A model generated the notes under the pieces. It was not told the origin of the DNA. It did not search any database and saw only the letters and a list, made by a program, of their open reading frames with translations. Source: DASYTH01 sp045806965 (GTDB taxonomy: Bacteria > Actinomycetota > Actinomycetes > Mycobacteriales > Pseudonocardiaceae). From it: a DNA stretch of 64,000 bases. The stretch covers positions 62,001-126,000 of the forward strand of contig JBJMIG010000004.1 in assembly GCA_045806965.1 (NCBI GenBank), written 5' to 3'. Numbering within the stretch: the stretch's first letter is position 1; every line of letters begins with the position of its first letter. A program made the position numbers and the translations under genes. Positions 33,806-41,971 of this stretch are shown here, piece after piece.

Positions 33806-34324
33806 ATGGTCGACTACTGTTTCAAATGGAATTACGCGGACGGCGTCCCGGGGGTGCCGCTGACCGAGGACGAAGCGCGAGCCAAGGACGGCACGGGCGA
33901 GGAGTACACGGCCATCATGCCGCCCAGAGCCGGAACGCGATTCCCAGTATTGGTCACTCCAGTATGGAAAACCGGTGTCGTCGCGGTGACCTTCCTCGAC
34001 GATTTCGGCCGCAAGGCCACCGAGTACACCTTTATGAAGAAGACCGACGAAAGCCTGTTCCTGACCCGTGTCCACATGTGGAACTACCCGAATGACGAGC
34101 CAGGGCTTCGGCTTTCCGACTCCTCGTCCCACGAGGCCGTTCACTACCGTGAGGACGGCTATGTGAAGCGTGTGGTCAAGAACAAGGTCGAGCATTTCCA
34201 GGAAACCGTCGAGTACACCGACGTGCCGGTCGACACCAACTGGGAACCGATCCCCGCGTTCGGCGACTACCGGTCGATCGCCCGGTACGAGCGCGACGGG
34301 CAGGTTACCAACAGGATTCCGTGA
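33806..34324 (+). CDS. Probable immunity protein for the upstream toxin
   Basis: 172 residues from ATG 33806 with GGAG close by. It is soluble, rich in beta-type sequence and Trp/Tyr (DYCFKWNYADGVPGVPLTED, VLVTPVWKTGVVAVTFLDDFG, EYTDVPVDTNWEPIPAFGDYR). I do not recognise a named family. Its position 40 bases after the toxin gene, at the end of the cassette, is the standard immunity position. Third-position GC is lower than that of the surrounding genes, as is common for immunity genes. Confidence 0.65.
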   Translation: MVDYCFKWNYADGVPGVPLTEDEARAKDGTGEEYTAIMPPRAGTRFPVLVTPVWKTGVVAVTFLDDFGRKATEYTFMKKTDESLFLTRVHMWNYPNDEPGLRLSDSSSHEAVHYREDGYVKRVVKNKVEHFQETVEYTDVPVDTNWEPIPAFGDYRSIARYERDGQVTNRIP

Positions 34325-34461
34325 GCGGGAGCCGAGCTTGCTCGGTAGCCGGCTCGGACTTCCCGCAGTTGGGCGAGTGGATCGACAAATACCTGCTCAC
34401 CAACGCCTCCGATACCGAGGCGCTGGCTCAGCTCGGCGCTCACGACGCCCGGGTCGGGTAG
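34321..34461 (+). CDS. Small coupled ORF (46 residues), possible second immunity or immunity relic
   Basis: GTG 34321 overlaps the immunity stop in GTGA and opens a 46-residue frame ending FPQLGEWIDKYLLTNASDT...AQLGAHDARVG. The amphipathic C-terminal half looks like the end of a helical protein. It could be a genuine tiny partner translated by coupling, or the remaining C-terminus of a second immunity gene. Nothing is recognised by family. Confidence 0.3.
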   Translation: MSGSRACSVAGSDFPQLGEWIDKYLLTNASDTEALAQLGAHDARVG

Positions 34462-34576
34462 GGTGCGCCGCCGCGCCACGTCATCCACGCCGTGGTCAGG
34501 CATGCGGGACCGGTTCGGCTGACCGGACCGAAGAGACGTCCCGGTCGTCGCTTCCTCTGAAATCCACTGTGGACGT

Positions 34577-35998
34577 TCAGGACAGCAGAAACCGCACCGC
34601 TTCCTGTGCGCCCTGCGTCGAGCGACGTTGAACGGAGTGTCCGGCGCCGGGTATGACGACGAGTTTTCCGTTGGCCATCATGGACTCCTGGTCCCGGGCC
34701 CAGCGCAGCGGCGTGGACAGGTCGCGGTCGCCGGCGAGCAGGAGCGCCGGCATGGTCAGGCGGTGGCGCGGGGTGCGCGGAATGGGCCGAGTCGGCGGCC
34801 AGTGCTGACAGTTGGCGATGATGCCGTGCTGCCCGGCCGTGCGCGGGGGGAAAGGCCAGGTGGCGCTCGCGGGAAGCTTGGCGACGGCGTCTCGCACCGC
34901 GCGGTCCCGGCCGGCCGGTGGCGCCGCCGAGTCGCCCCACGGCATGGTCCGGACATCCGGGCACAGGGTCGCCAGATGCAGGCCGGCACTCAACAACTCG
35001 GCCGGCGTGTCGTCCGGCGCGACGAAGCCGTCGAGCAGTTCGGTAATCGGGCCGGTATCGCCCGACCCGGCCGCCCGGAGCCGTTGGAGCACCGCGAATC
35101 CCGGATCGGTCAACTGTGGATCGATGATGCTGAGGATGATCAGGGTCTCAAGCAGGTCGACGTGGCGCCCGGTGCGGCGCAGTGCCTCGGCCAGGTCGCG
35201 GGCCGGGTCCGAGGGGCAGGCCTGCTCCCGGCACGCTACGCGCAGGACGTCCCCGGAGTGGGCGAGGGCCGGGACATAGAGCGGGTCGATGTTGTCCTGC
35301 GGCACAACCGAGTCCAGGACGAGCCGGCGAGTCCGCTGCGGATGGGTCAACCCGTACCGCTCGGCCACGAACGTCCCGTACGACACGCCGTCCAGCGTCC
35401 ACGAGCTGGTGCCGAGCGCCGTCCGCAGATCATCGAGATCGGCGACCGTGTGCGCGCTGGTATAGAACTCGCGGCGCTCACCGAGGCTGTCGGCGCACTC
35501 GCGAACGGCCTGCTGGCTGGCCACCCGCACGTCGGAACCGCCTACCTCCTGCTGCAACCGCGGGCAGCGCACCGCGGTCTCCCCGGTGCCGCGCTGGTCG
35601 ATCATGACCAGCCGGTAGTCGGCCAGCGCGCCGGACAGCGACTGCCGAAACGCTTGGAAGAACGGCACGCCCGGCTGCCCTGGGCCGCCGCTGAGCAGCA
35701 GGAGCACGCCGCGCGGCGCGTCCACGTTGTCCGCCATGGCCACCTTGAGCCGCAACCGATCGGGCACCGAGCCGTTCCGGTCGAGCGGCACCTCCAGGTA
35801 GGCGCAGGTGGCGCCGGTCAGGCCCGGGCAGGGATGGGGATCGGCCAGCGTAGGAGCCGGGTGCCGAGCGGGCGTTGCGGGCACTGTGGGCGCTGCGTCG
35901 GCGACCAGGCAACCGCCGAGTACGGCGACCATTGCCGCCACCAGGGCGCCGCCCAGCAGCGAAGTTCGGAAGTATCCGCGCATGGCACCACTGTGCAC
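34577..35998 (-). CDS. TAP-type secreted alpha/beta-hydrolase lipoprotein
   Basis: About 470 residues with an N-terminal signal ending in the lipobox VLGGC. The alpha/beta-hydrolase core has LLLLSGGPGQPG, MIDQRGTG and nucleophile WTLDGVSYGT near residue 205. The C-terminal TAP-like domain carries the acid in AGDRDLSTP and the His in PGAGHSVQ. The family includes tripeptidyl aminopeptidases and prolyl hydrolases that trim extracellular peptides. The start is GTG 35998 or ATG 35983; neither has a strong ribosome site. Confidence 0.87.
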   Translation of the reverse strand: MHSGAMRGYFRTSLLGGALVAAMVAVLGGCLVADAAPTVPATPARHPAPTLADPHPCPGLTGATCAYLEVPLDRNGSVPDRLRLKVAMADNVDAPRGVLLLLSGGPGQPGVPFFQAFRQSLSGALADYRLVMIDQRGTGETAVRCPRLQQEVGGSDVRVASQQAVRECADSLGERREFYTSAHTVADLDDLRTALGTSSWTLDGVSYGTFVAERYGLTHPQRTRRLVLDSVVPQDNIDPLYVPALAHSGDVLRVACREQACPSDPARDLAEALRRTGRHVDLLETLIILSIIDPQLTDPGFAVLQRLRAAGSGDTGPITELLDGFVAPDDTPAELLSAGLHLATLCPDVRTMPWGDSAAPPAGRDRAVRDAVAKLPASATWPFPPRTAGQHGIIANCQHWPPTRPIPRTPRHRLTMPALLLAGDRDLSTPLRWARDQESMMANGKLVVIPGAGHSVQRRSTQGAQEAVRFLLS

Positions 35999-36034
35999 GG
36001 CAGCGCGTCACGCTCGTTGACGTTTCTTGTCCAC

Positions 36035-36865
36035 TTAGGCGGGGTGGAGCAGTTCGCGCATCCGGCTCGGAGCCAGTTCCAGCCGCGCCCGCGCGACTCT
36101 GGTCAGGTGGGACTGGTCGGCGAAGCCGTAGCTGGCCGCCAGCATGCGCAGCGACGACGCGCCCTCGGCGAGGTCACGCAGCACCGCACGCATGCGCAGG
36201 TCGTTGCGGTAGCCGGTGAGGCTGTACCCGGTCACTCGACGGAACACCCGGCTCAGGTGCGCCGCCGAGCGGCCGATCCGGCCGGCGACCGTCTCCAGCG
36301 ACTGCGCGAAGTCCCCATCGGCCAACACCTCCCGGGCCGAATCCACCAGCCGGCGGTGAGCCAGCGCGGTCGCCGGCCGGGCTCCTCGAACCGGCGGGCT
36401 CTCCCGCTGGCGTGGCAACAGGTCCAGCAGCGCCCACAGCCGCTCCGCCACTTCGAATGCGTCCACGCCGCGCCGGCACGCCGTCAGCAGCGCCCAGTGC
36501 GCCATCTCGAACCGGCCCGTTCGCGGCACCGAACCGGCCACCCGATCGGACAACTGCCCGGCGCCGACCTCCACCGGCAGAGCGATCAACGTGGTCGGCG
36601 CGCATGGGCCCAGTGGGTGGGCGACAAAGAGTTCCTCGCCGGGCCACTCGAAGTTCGCCACGCTCGGATCGAGAAACTGCTCGGCCCCGTCGGCCCTGAT
36701 GCGGAACCCGCCGGCCCGGGGCAAGGTCAACACGTAGTCCGACCGGTGGCCGGGCCCGACCCAGGACACTCGGTGCTCGTCACACAACTGTTCGCACACC
36801 TGGAAACCGTCGGCCGCGACGATCAACCGGCAGCCACGCCGCCCGCGAAACCACGGTTCGCCCAC
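36035..36865 (-). CDS. AraC-family transcriptional regulator
   Basis: 276 residues. The N-terminal half is cupin-like, as in AraC sensors, and the last 100 residues contain two HTH motifs: LETVAGRIGRSAAHLSRVFRRVTG and MLAASYGFADQSHLTRVARARL. It lies 36 bases upstream of the TAP-like hydrolase gene on the same strand. It may control that gene, or the divergent PadR gene; the ligand is unknown. Confidence 0.9.
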   Translation of the reverse strand: MGEPWFRGRRGCRLIVAADGFQVCEQLCDEHRVSWVGPGHRSDYVLTLPRAGGFRIRADGAEQFLDPSVANFEWPGEELFVAHPLGPCAPTTLIALPVEVGAGQLSDRVAGSVPRTGRFEMAHWALLTACRRGVDAFEVAERLWALLDLLPRQRESPPVRGARPATALAHRRLVDSAREVLADGDFAQSLETVAGRIGRSAAHLSRVFRRVTGYSLTGYRNDLRMRAVLRDLAEGASSLRMLAASYGFADQSHLTRVARARLELAPSRMRELLHPA

Positions 36866-36921
36866 GGCCGGATCGTATGGCCATCGCCCGCGACGGGCAC
36901 AGGGCCGATCCGCACCCAGTC

Positions 36922-36941
36922 CTATTCTAGTACTAGAGTAG
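36922..36941. promoter_or_regulatory. Palindromic operator over the padR-like promoter
   Basis: CTATTCTAGTACTAGAGTAG contains the perfect core TCTAGTACTAGA (36926-36937). It ends only 4 bases before GTG 36946, so it overlaps the promoter and probably the -10. This position fits autorepression by the PadR-type product. AT-richness is striking against the surroundings. Confidence 0.65.
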
Positions 36942-36945
36942 CTCG

Positions 36946-37530
36946 GTGGCCATGACGTCCTCGGAGCTCACCATCCTCGGTCTGCTCATCGAGTCGCCGA
37001 ACCATGGCTATGGGCTTGAGCAGGTGATCGAGCGTCGCGGCATCCGCGAGTGGACCGAGCTGGGCTTCTCGTCGATCTACTATCTGTTGAGCCGGCTCGA
37101 GAAGCGCGGCCTCGTCACGGCCACACCGGGCAAGACCCCGAAGGCGCGTCGGGTGTTCAGCCCGACCGACGCCGGGCGCGACGCCGTTCGCGAGGCGACG
37201 ATGGCGGCGCTCACCGATACCCGCCCCGCCTTCCCCCCGTTCCTCGTGGCGATCGCACACCGTTCCTTGGTCAGCGACGAAGAGCTCGCGAAGGCGATCA
37301 ACCAGCGACTCGCGGCCGTCGAAGAGCGCATCAAGACGGTGCGCTCGGCGAGATCCGCGCAACGACCGCTCCCGCCCGCGGCGGAGGCGGTCTTCTCGTA
37401 CTCACTCAGCCTCTTGGAGGCGGAAAGGAACTGGCTCGCCGATGGCCACGCGACGAACGGAAACAAAAACAGATTTCAAGAAGACACTCGACTCCTACCG
37501 GGCCAGCAATCACGAGTTCAGGATCGTTGA
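36946..37530 (+). CDS. PadR-family transcriptional regulator
   Basis: Start at GTG 36946 or ATG 36952; the near absence of leader suggests a leaderless mRNA. The N-terminal winged helix reads SELTILGLLIESPNHGYGLEQVIE, SSIYYLLSRLEKRGLV and FSPTDAGRDA, followed by a C-terminal dimerisation helix (SLLEAERNWLADGH). The last 89 bases overlap the start of the GyrI-like gene in another frame. The pair probably forms a drug- or small-molecule-responsive switch. Confidence 0.9.
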   Translation: MAMTSSELTILGLLIESPNHGYGLEQVIERRGIREWTELGFSSIYYLLSRLEKRGLVTATPGKTPKARRVFSPTDAGRDAVREATMAALTDTRPAFPPFLVAIAHRSLVSDEELAKAINQRLAAVEERIKTVRSARSAQRPLPPAAEAVFSYSLSLLEAERNWLADGHATNGNKNRFQEDTRLLPGQQSRVQDR

Positions 37531-38080
37531 TGTGGCGCCGATGCAGTACCTCATGATCGACGGACATGGCGACCCGAACTCGGCGTCCGAGTTTGGTGCC
37601 GCGATCACCGCTCTGTATCCGATCGCTTACAAGCTCAAGTTCGCCAGCAAGCAGGAACTCGGTAGGGACTATGTCGTCATGCCGTTGGAAGGGCTGTGGT
37701 GGTCTTCCGCCATGGCGACCTTCACCAGCGCGCGAGACAAGTCCCAGTGGGACTGGACGCTCATGATGATGGTGCCGGACTGGATCACCCGCGAGATGTT
37801 CGACGCCGCCGTCGCCAAGGCCGCGGTCCGCCGCCCGGCGAGCCTGGACAGGGTTCGCCTGGAAACCCTCGCCGAGGGGCGCTGCGTGCAGACCCTGCAC
37901 ATCGGCTCCTTCGACCACGAGACCGAGGTGCTCGCGAAGATGCACCGCGACTTCATCCCCGCCAAGGGGTTGAGCATGGTCGGTAAGCACCACGAGATCT
38001 ACCTCAGCGACTTCCGCAAGGTCGAACCCAGCAAGCTCCGGACCATCCTCAGGCAGCCCGTCAGCCCCGAATCGGCATAG
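37442..38080 (+). CDS. GyrI-like small-molecule-binding protein
   Basis: 212 residues. It begins ATRRTETKTDFKKTL and contains a GyrI-like SHS2 fold: VDVAPMQYLMIDGHGDPN, ALYPIAYKLKF, VMPLEGLWWSS and the second repeat RCVQTLHIGSFDHETEVLAKM. GyrI-like proteins bind or hydrolyse cyclopropanoid and other small molecules. It starts within the padR-like gene, so the two are translated from one mRNA. Confidence 0.85.
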   Translation: MATRRTETKTDFKKTLDSYRASNHEFRIVDVAPMQYLMIDGHGDPNSASEFGAAITALYPIAYKLKFASKQELGRDYVVMPLEGLWWSSAMATFTSARDKSQWDWTLMMMVPDWITREMFDAAVAKAAVRRPASLDRVRLETLAEGRCVQTLHIGSFDHETEVLAKMHRDFIPAKGLSMVGKHHEIYLSDFRKVEPSKLRTILRQPVSPESA

Positions 38081-38140
38081 CGCGCGGGTCCCACGACGAA
38101 GCCGCGAAAGCCGGGGCAAGTCGAGCACGTTCGTCGCGGG

Positions 38141-38608
38141 TCAGGCGGTCCGCGGGTTGGTGTAGACGCGGCGCTGGGTGATCAGGACGGCGGCGCGTCG
38201 CTCGTGCTCCATCACGCGATCGTAGGTCTCCCAATCGTCGTGGGTGCCGCCGCCGGCGGTGAAGATGTCGCGCAGCAACAGCCGCACCGCATCGCCGTCG
38301 AGATCGGGATGCCGGTCGTCCGGGCCGAGGATCTCGACGTCTCCCTCGACCGTCGCCCATTGCCAGCCGGCCCTGGCGACGATCGTGGCACGGGGATTGG
38401 CCCGCAGATTGTGCAGCTTGCGGGAACCGCCGACGGCGACGAGCCCGACGACCTGTCCCGCCCGCAACGGGTGATCCAGAACCCCGGCGTTGACCACGGA
38501 CGACTGGACACTCCCGTCGGGACGCACGGTGTTCAGCACACACAAGCCGTGATCGAGAGGTATCAGCTCGGCGAAGGCGGCAAGATCGGTCACGTTCTCG
38601 GTCACCAT
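38141..38608 (-). CDS. PPOX-class (F420-dependent or FMN) split-barrel oxidoreductase
   Basis: 155 residues of split beta-barrel: HGLCVLNTVRPDGSVQSSVVNAG, SRKLHNLRANPRATIVAR, WQWATVEGDVEILGPDD and the C-terminal LITQRRVYTNPR. This matches the Rv1155-like family of F420-binding reductases in actinomycetes. The substrate is unknown and it appears monocistronic. Confidence 0.85.
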   Translation of the reverse strand: MVTENVTDLAAFAELIPLDHGLCVLNTVRPDGSVQSSVVNAGVLDHPLRAGQVVGLVAVGGSRKLHNLRANPRATIVARAGWQWATVEGDVEILGPDDRHPDLDGDAVRLLLRDIFTAGGGTHDDWETYDRVMEHERRAAVLITQRRVYTNPRTA

Positions 38609-38709
38609 GTGGTCAGCTTGTCACGCCGTCGGATGGCTGCGTCGGACCGTTGCGACGGATCGTTGCGACGGGCTCGGGCGGCAGCGCCGGGACCCAGCGA
38701 ACCCGGGAG

Positions 38710-38928
38710 TCACCCGGAGCCGCGTCCGGTGCGCTCCTGCAACTCGTCGATCATGCGGGACGCCTCGGCCTTGGTCAGCCCGTCCGGCACCTCCGTACCC
38801 GCCTCCTGAGCCAGGGTCCCCAGATAAGACCGCTGCGGCCCGGTGATCGGTTCATCGCCCGTGGTCCAGTCCGCCGGGTCCTTGGCCGGGTTGGGCGACA
38901 CCTCGCCGGTGTCTCGGGACGCCGTCAT
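38710..38928 (-). CDS. DUF3072 small protein
   Basis: 72 residues. The core WTTGDEPITGPQRSYLGTLAQEAG followed by LTKAEASRMIDELQERTG is the DUF3072 pattern, a small acidic helical protein common in actinobacteria. GGAGGGGT lies just upstream. No function is known. Confidence 0.8.
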   Translation of the reverse strand: MTASRDTGEVSPNPAKDPADWTTGDEPITGPQRSYLGTLAQEAGTEVPDGLTKAEASRMIDELQERTGRGSG

Positions 38929-39120
38929 GCGACCCCTCCTTTCGACTCCGGTCGGATGTACCCGGACCGGCAGCAGGGAAACCCGGTGCGGTGCGGACCC
39001 GCTGGCCGGTTCCGCACCGAGATCGACGCCTCGGGAAACATCCGGGGTCCAGCCGGGTTCGACGACTCGACAGTGGTGTGCCCCGCTCCCCTCTCGTCGG
39101 GAGGGCAGCGGGACCGGGGG

Positions 39121-39381
39121 TCACAGCCGGGTGCCGTTGACCACCAGTGCCACGTCGATGTTGTCGCGGGTGGCAGTGGAGTAGGGACACATGGCGAGCG
39201 TCGTGCCGAAGCAGGCGGCGTAGCCGATCGCGAAGAGCTCCTCGGGGTTGGTCCGCGCACCGTCCCCGCCCAGTTCCTTGGGCGGCCGCAGATCCAGCTC
39301 CAGCCGTCCCTCGGGCGTGGGCCCCCGGCCGGTTCCGCCTCCGGCGACGTGTGCCCGCGCCGGGTAGAGCGCCGTGGTCAT
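39121..39381 (-). pseudogene. Truncated Ohr/OsmC-like peroxide-resistance protein
   Basis: The 86 residues match the N-terminal half of Ohr: TALYPARAHVAGGGTGRG, LRPPKELGGDG and NPEELFAIGYAACFGTTL, with the first catalytic Cys. The usual 140-residue protein continues with a second Cys that completes the peroxidatic pair; here the frame ends at NGTRL. Nothing downstream restores it. It probably lacks activity unless a partner supplies the missing half. Confidence 0.7.
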
Positions 39382-39478
39382 CCCGAACTCCCTTCGCTGC
39401 TACCTTAATCAGAATCTGTCACTTCAAAAACAGGAAGTCAACGGTTATGATCAAACCTCACGACAACCGGGAGAGACG

Positions 39479-40426
39479 ATGGTCAGGCTGAAGATCGGCT
39501 ACCTGCTGCCGACGCGCGACCACACCGTGCGGGGCGAGCACGAACCCAAGCGGCTCGTCGCGCAGGCACGGCGGGCCGAGGAACTGGGGCTGGACTCGCT
39601 CTGGGCCGGCGACAGCCCGGTGACCAGACCGCGGGCGGATCCGCTGCTGCTGTTGGCCGCGGTGGCCCAAACCACCGAACGGGTCGCCCTCGGCACGGCG
39701 GTGCTGCTGGCGGCGCTGCGCCATCCGATCCTGCTGGCACACCAACTCGCCACCCTGGACCGGCTGTCCGAGGGACGGCTGATCGCGGGCCTGGGTGGCG
39801 GTTTCCGGCACCCGAACACCGAGGCTCAGTTCGCCGCGGTCGGCATCGGATTCGCCCGGCGCACCAGCCGCTTGGCGGAGTCGATCGACGTCATGCGGCG
39901 GCTCTGGTCGCAAGCAGCGGTATCGCACCGGGGTGAACACTTCGCCTTCACAGACGTGCGGCTCGCGCCGCCGCCGTCCCGACCGGGAGGGCCACCCATC
40001 TGGCTGGCCGGAAGCGGCGGACCAGCGCTGCGGCGCGTGGCCAGCCTCGCCGACGGCTGGCTCCCCTATCCACCAACGGCGACGACCTACGCCGAGGAAC
40101 ACGCGACCATCGAGCAGGCGGCGACGACCCGCTCGGTCACCCCCGCGCTGTACGCGACGCTCTGCCTGGACGACGATCCGGAGAAAGCGCACCGGCGCCT
40201 GCGGACCAGCATCGAGCGCTATTACAACGCGCCGCTCGAACTCGTCGCCTCGATCCAGGCCGTGTTCGCCGGTACCGCCCGCCAAGCCGCCGACTGGTTG
40301 ACCGGCTACGCCGCCGCCGGCGCCCGCCACCTGGTGATCCGCCTGGCGACCGAGGACCACGACGCCGGCCTGGAGGAATTGGCCGACCAGGTGTTGCCCC
40401 TGCTTCGCGAGGAGGATCACCGGTGA
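39479..40426 (+). CDS. LLM-class (luciferase-like) flavin-dependent oxidoreductase
   Basis: 315 residues from ATG 39479 with GGGAGA upstream. The TIM-barrel luciferase-like motifs are KIGYLLPTRDH, RAEELGLDSLWAGDSP, LGTAVLLAALRHPILLAHQLATLDRLSEGRLI and APPPSRPGGPPIWLAGSGG. It uses FMN or F420 to oxidise an unknown small molecule. The next gene overlaps its stop, forming an operon with the hydrolase and the HxlR regulator. Confidence 0.9.
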   Translation: MVRLKIGYLLPTRDHTVRGEHEPKRLVAQARRAEELGLDSLWAGDSPVTRPRADPLLLLAAVAQTTERVALGTAVLLAALRHPILLAHQLATLDRLSEGRLIAGLGGGFRHPNTEAQFAAVGIGFARRTSRLAESIDVMRRLWSQAAVSHRGEHFAFTDVRLAPPPSRPGGPPIWLAGSGGPALRRVASLADGWLPYPPTATTYAEEHATIEQAATTRSVTPALYATLCLDDDPEKAHRRLRTSIERYYNAPLELVASIQAVFAGTARQAADWLTGYAAAGARHLVIRLATEDHDAGLEELADQVLPLLREEDHR

Positions 40427-41124
40427 CGACGTTCGTGCTCGTCCACGGCGCCTGGCACGGCCCATGGGCCTGGGACCGGGTCGTCCCACTGCTGCACGCC
40501 GCCGGGGCACGCACGTTCACTCCGGACCTACGCAGGGTCGGGGACCACGGGCTGCACGACCACGCCGAGACGGTCGTCGCCGCCCTCGACACCATTGCCG
40601 AGGATGATGAGCTCGTGCTGGTCGGACACAGCTACGCCGGGCTGGTCGTGCGGGAGGCAGCCGACGCGCGACCCGACGCCGTCGACCACATCGTTCTCGT
40701 GGACGGATGGGCCGGGGCCGACGGCGCCAGCATGTTCAGCCTGGCCCCCGACACCTTCGCCACGGCGGTCCGTGCGGCCGCCCAGACGCTCGGCGACGGA
40801 TGGCAGGTCCCGGCCCCGCCCCCGGCGGCGTTCGGCATCGTCGACATCCAGGACGCGACCTGGCTGGCCGCACGCCTGCTCCCCCAGCCGCTGCGCACGT
40901 TCACCGAACCAACCCACCTGAGCGGGGCCGTCGACCGGATTGCCGCAACGGCCATCTACTGCAGGCCGCAGACCTACCCGTTCGACCGGTTCGGCGAGTC
41001 CGTCGGGTATCGCACGCTCGCGCTGGACGGCCCACACGACGTGATGCTGACCGATCCGGAGCCGCTCGCCCGAATGCTCCTGCGCTCGTTCGTTCAAGAA
41101 CGGGAAGCGCGAAGCCTAGAGTGA
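40423..41124 (+). CDS. Alpha/beta hydrolase (esterase/hydroxynitrile-lyase-like)
   Basis: 233 residues. Motifs are FVLVHGAWHGPWAWDRV (oxyanion), the nucleophile in VLVGHSYAG near residue 70 and the distal GPHDVMLTDPEPLA His. The pattern is typical of the methylesterase and hydroxynitrile-lyase branch. GTG 40423 overlaps the oxidoreductase stop, so the two enzymes may act in sequence on one compound. Confidence 0.88.
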   Translation: MTTFVLVHGAWHGPWAWDRVVPLLHAAGARTFTPDLRRVGDHGLHDHAETVVAALDTIAEDDELVLVGHSYAGLVVREAADARPDAVDHIVLVDGWAGADGASMFSLAPDTFATAVRAAAQTLGDGWQVPAPPPAAFGIVDIQDATWLAARLLPQPLRTFTEPTHLSGAVDRIAATAIYCRPQTYPFDRFGESVGYRTLALDGPHDVMLTDPEPLARMLLRSFVQEREARSLE

Positions 41125-41128
41125 TGAA

Positions 41129-41833
41129 GTGGAACAGCGAACGTACAACCAGTACTGCGCCACCGCCCGCACCCTGGACCTGGTCGGCGAGCGATGGACG
41201 CTGCTGCTGATCCGCGAACTGCTCACCGGGCCCAAGCGGTTCACCGACCTGCAGGCCAGCCTGCGCGGCCTCGGCACCGGACTGCTGGCCGCCCGCCTCA
41301 AACACCTCGAACACGAGGGACTGGCGCACAAGATCACACTCCCGCCGCCGGCCAACACCCCCGCATACGCCCTCACCGAAGCCGGAGCGGAACTCGGCCC
41401 AGCGGTCCTGGCACTGGCCAGATGGGGCCTGAAATGGGCGATGGACGAACCGCGCCCGACCGACACGTTCCACCCTGGCTGGGCGGTGCTCGGCCTGCGG
41501 GCCTGCTTCGACGCCACCGCCGCCGCCGGACTCCACGCGATCTACGAGTTCCGCGTCGACAATGAGATCTTCCACGCCCGGATCGACGACGGGACCATCG
41601 AAGCTCTGCACGGACCCGCCCAACACCCGGACACGACCATCACCGTCAGCAAAACCGCATTTCTCCGCCTGACCAGCCAAACGCTGACCATCGCCGAGGC
41701 GATCAAGACCGGCGCCGCGTCGGTGTCCGGCAACCGCAAGACCCTGCGCAAGCTGGCCGGCCTCTTCCGCCTGCCACCGGCACAATCCCGCAAGGCGGAC
41801 CACACCCCGGCCGAATACGTCAACAACACCTGA
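41129..41833 (+). CDS. HxlR-family regulator with C-terminal SCP2-like domain
   Basis: 234 residues from GTG 41129. The winged helix reads YCATARTLDLVGERWTLLLIREL, GPKRFTDLQASLRGLGTGLLAARLKHLE and YALTEAGAELGP. The C-terminal 100 residues (FDNEIFHARIDDG-like segment to TIAEAIKTG) resemble the lipid-carrier-like domain seen in long HxlR proteins. It probably controls the two preceding enzymes in response to their substrate. Confidence 0.87.
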   Translation: MEQRTYNQYCATARTLDLVGERWTLLLIRELLTGPKRFTDLQASLRGLGTGLLAARLKHLEHEGLAHKITLPPPANTPAYALTEAGAELGPAVLALARWGLKWAMDEPRPTDTFHPGWAVLGLRACFDATAAAGLHAIYEFRVDNEIFHARIDDGTIEALHGPAQHPDTTITVSKTAFLRLTSQTLTIAEAIKTGAASVSGNRKTLRKLAGLFRLPPAQSRKADHTPAEYVNNT

Positions 41834-41971
41834 ACCGCCACGCGGCGAGGCGTACGCGCCGGACGTCCGCACCGACGCATCGAGCTGTCCTCGCCCCGGC
41901 CGCCGAACCTCTCGATCCCCGACACTAAAGTCATTGAGCAGCTGTGGATTCGAGGCGGGAGGCCCAGGTCA

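Noticed and set aside
39390..39470. HxlR operator in the AT-rich region before the LLM oxidoreductase gene
   Set aside because: Only a weak inverted repeat (GTCACTTC / GAAGTCAAC) is present; not enough to call a site.
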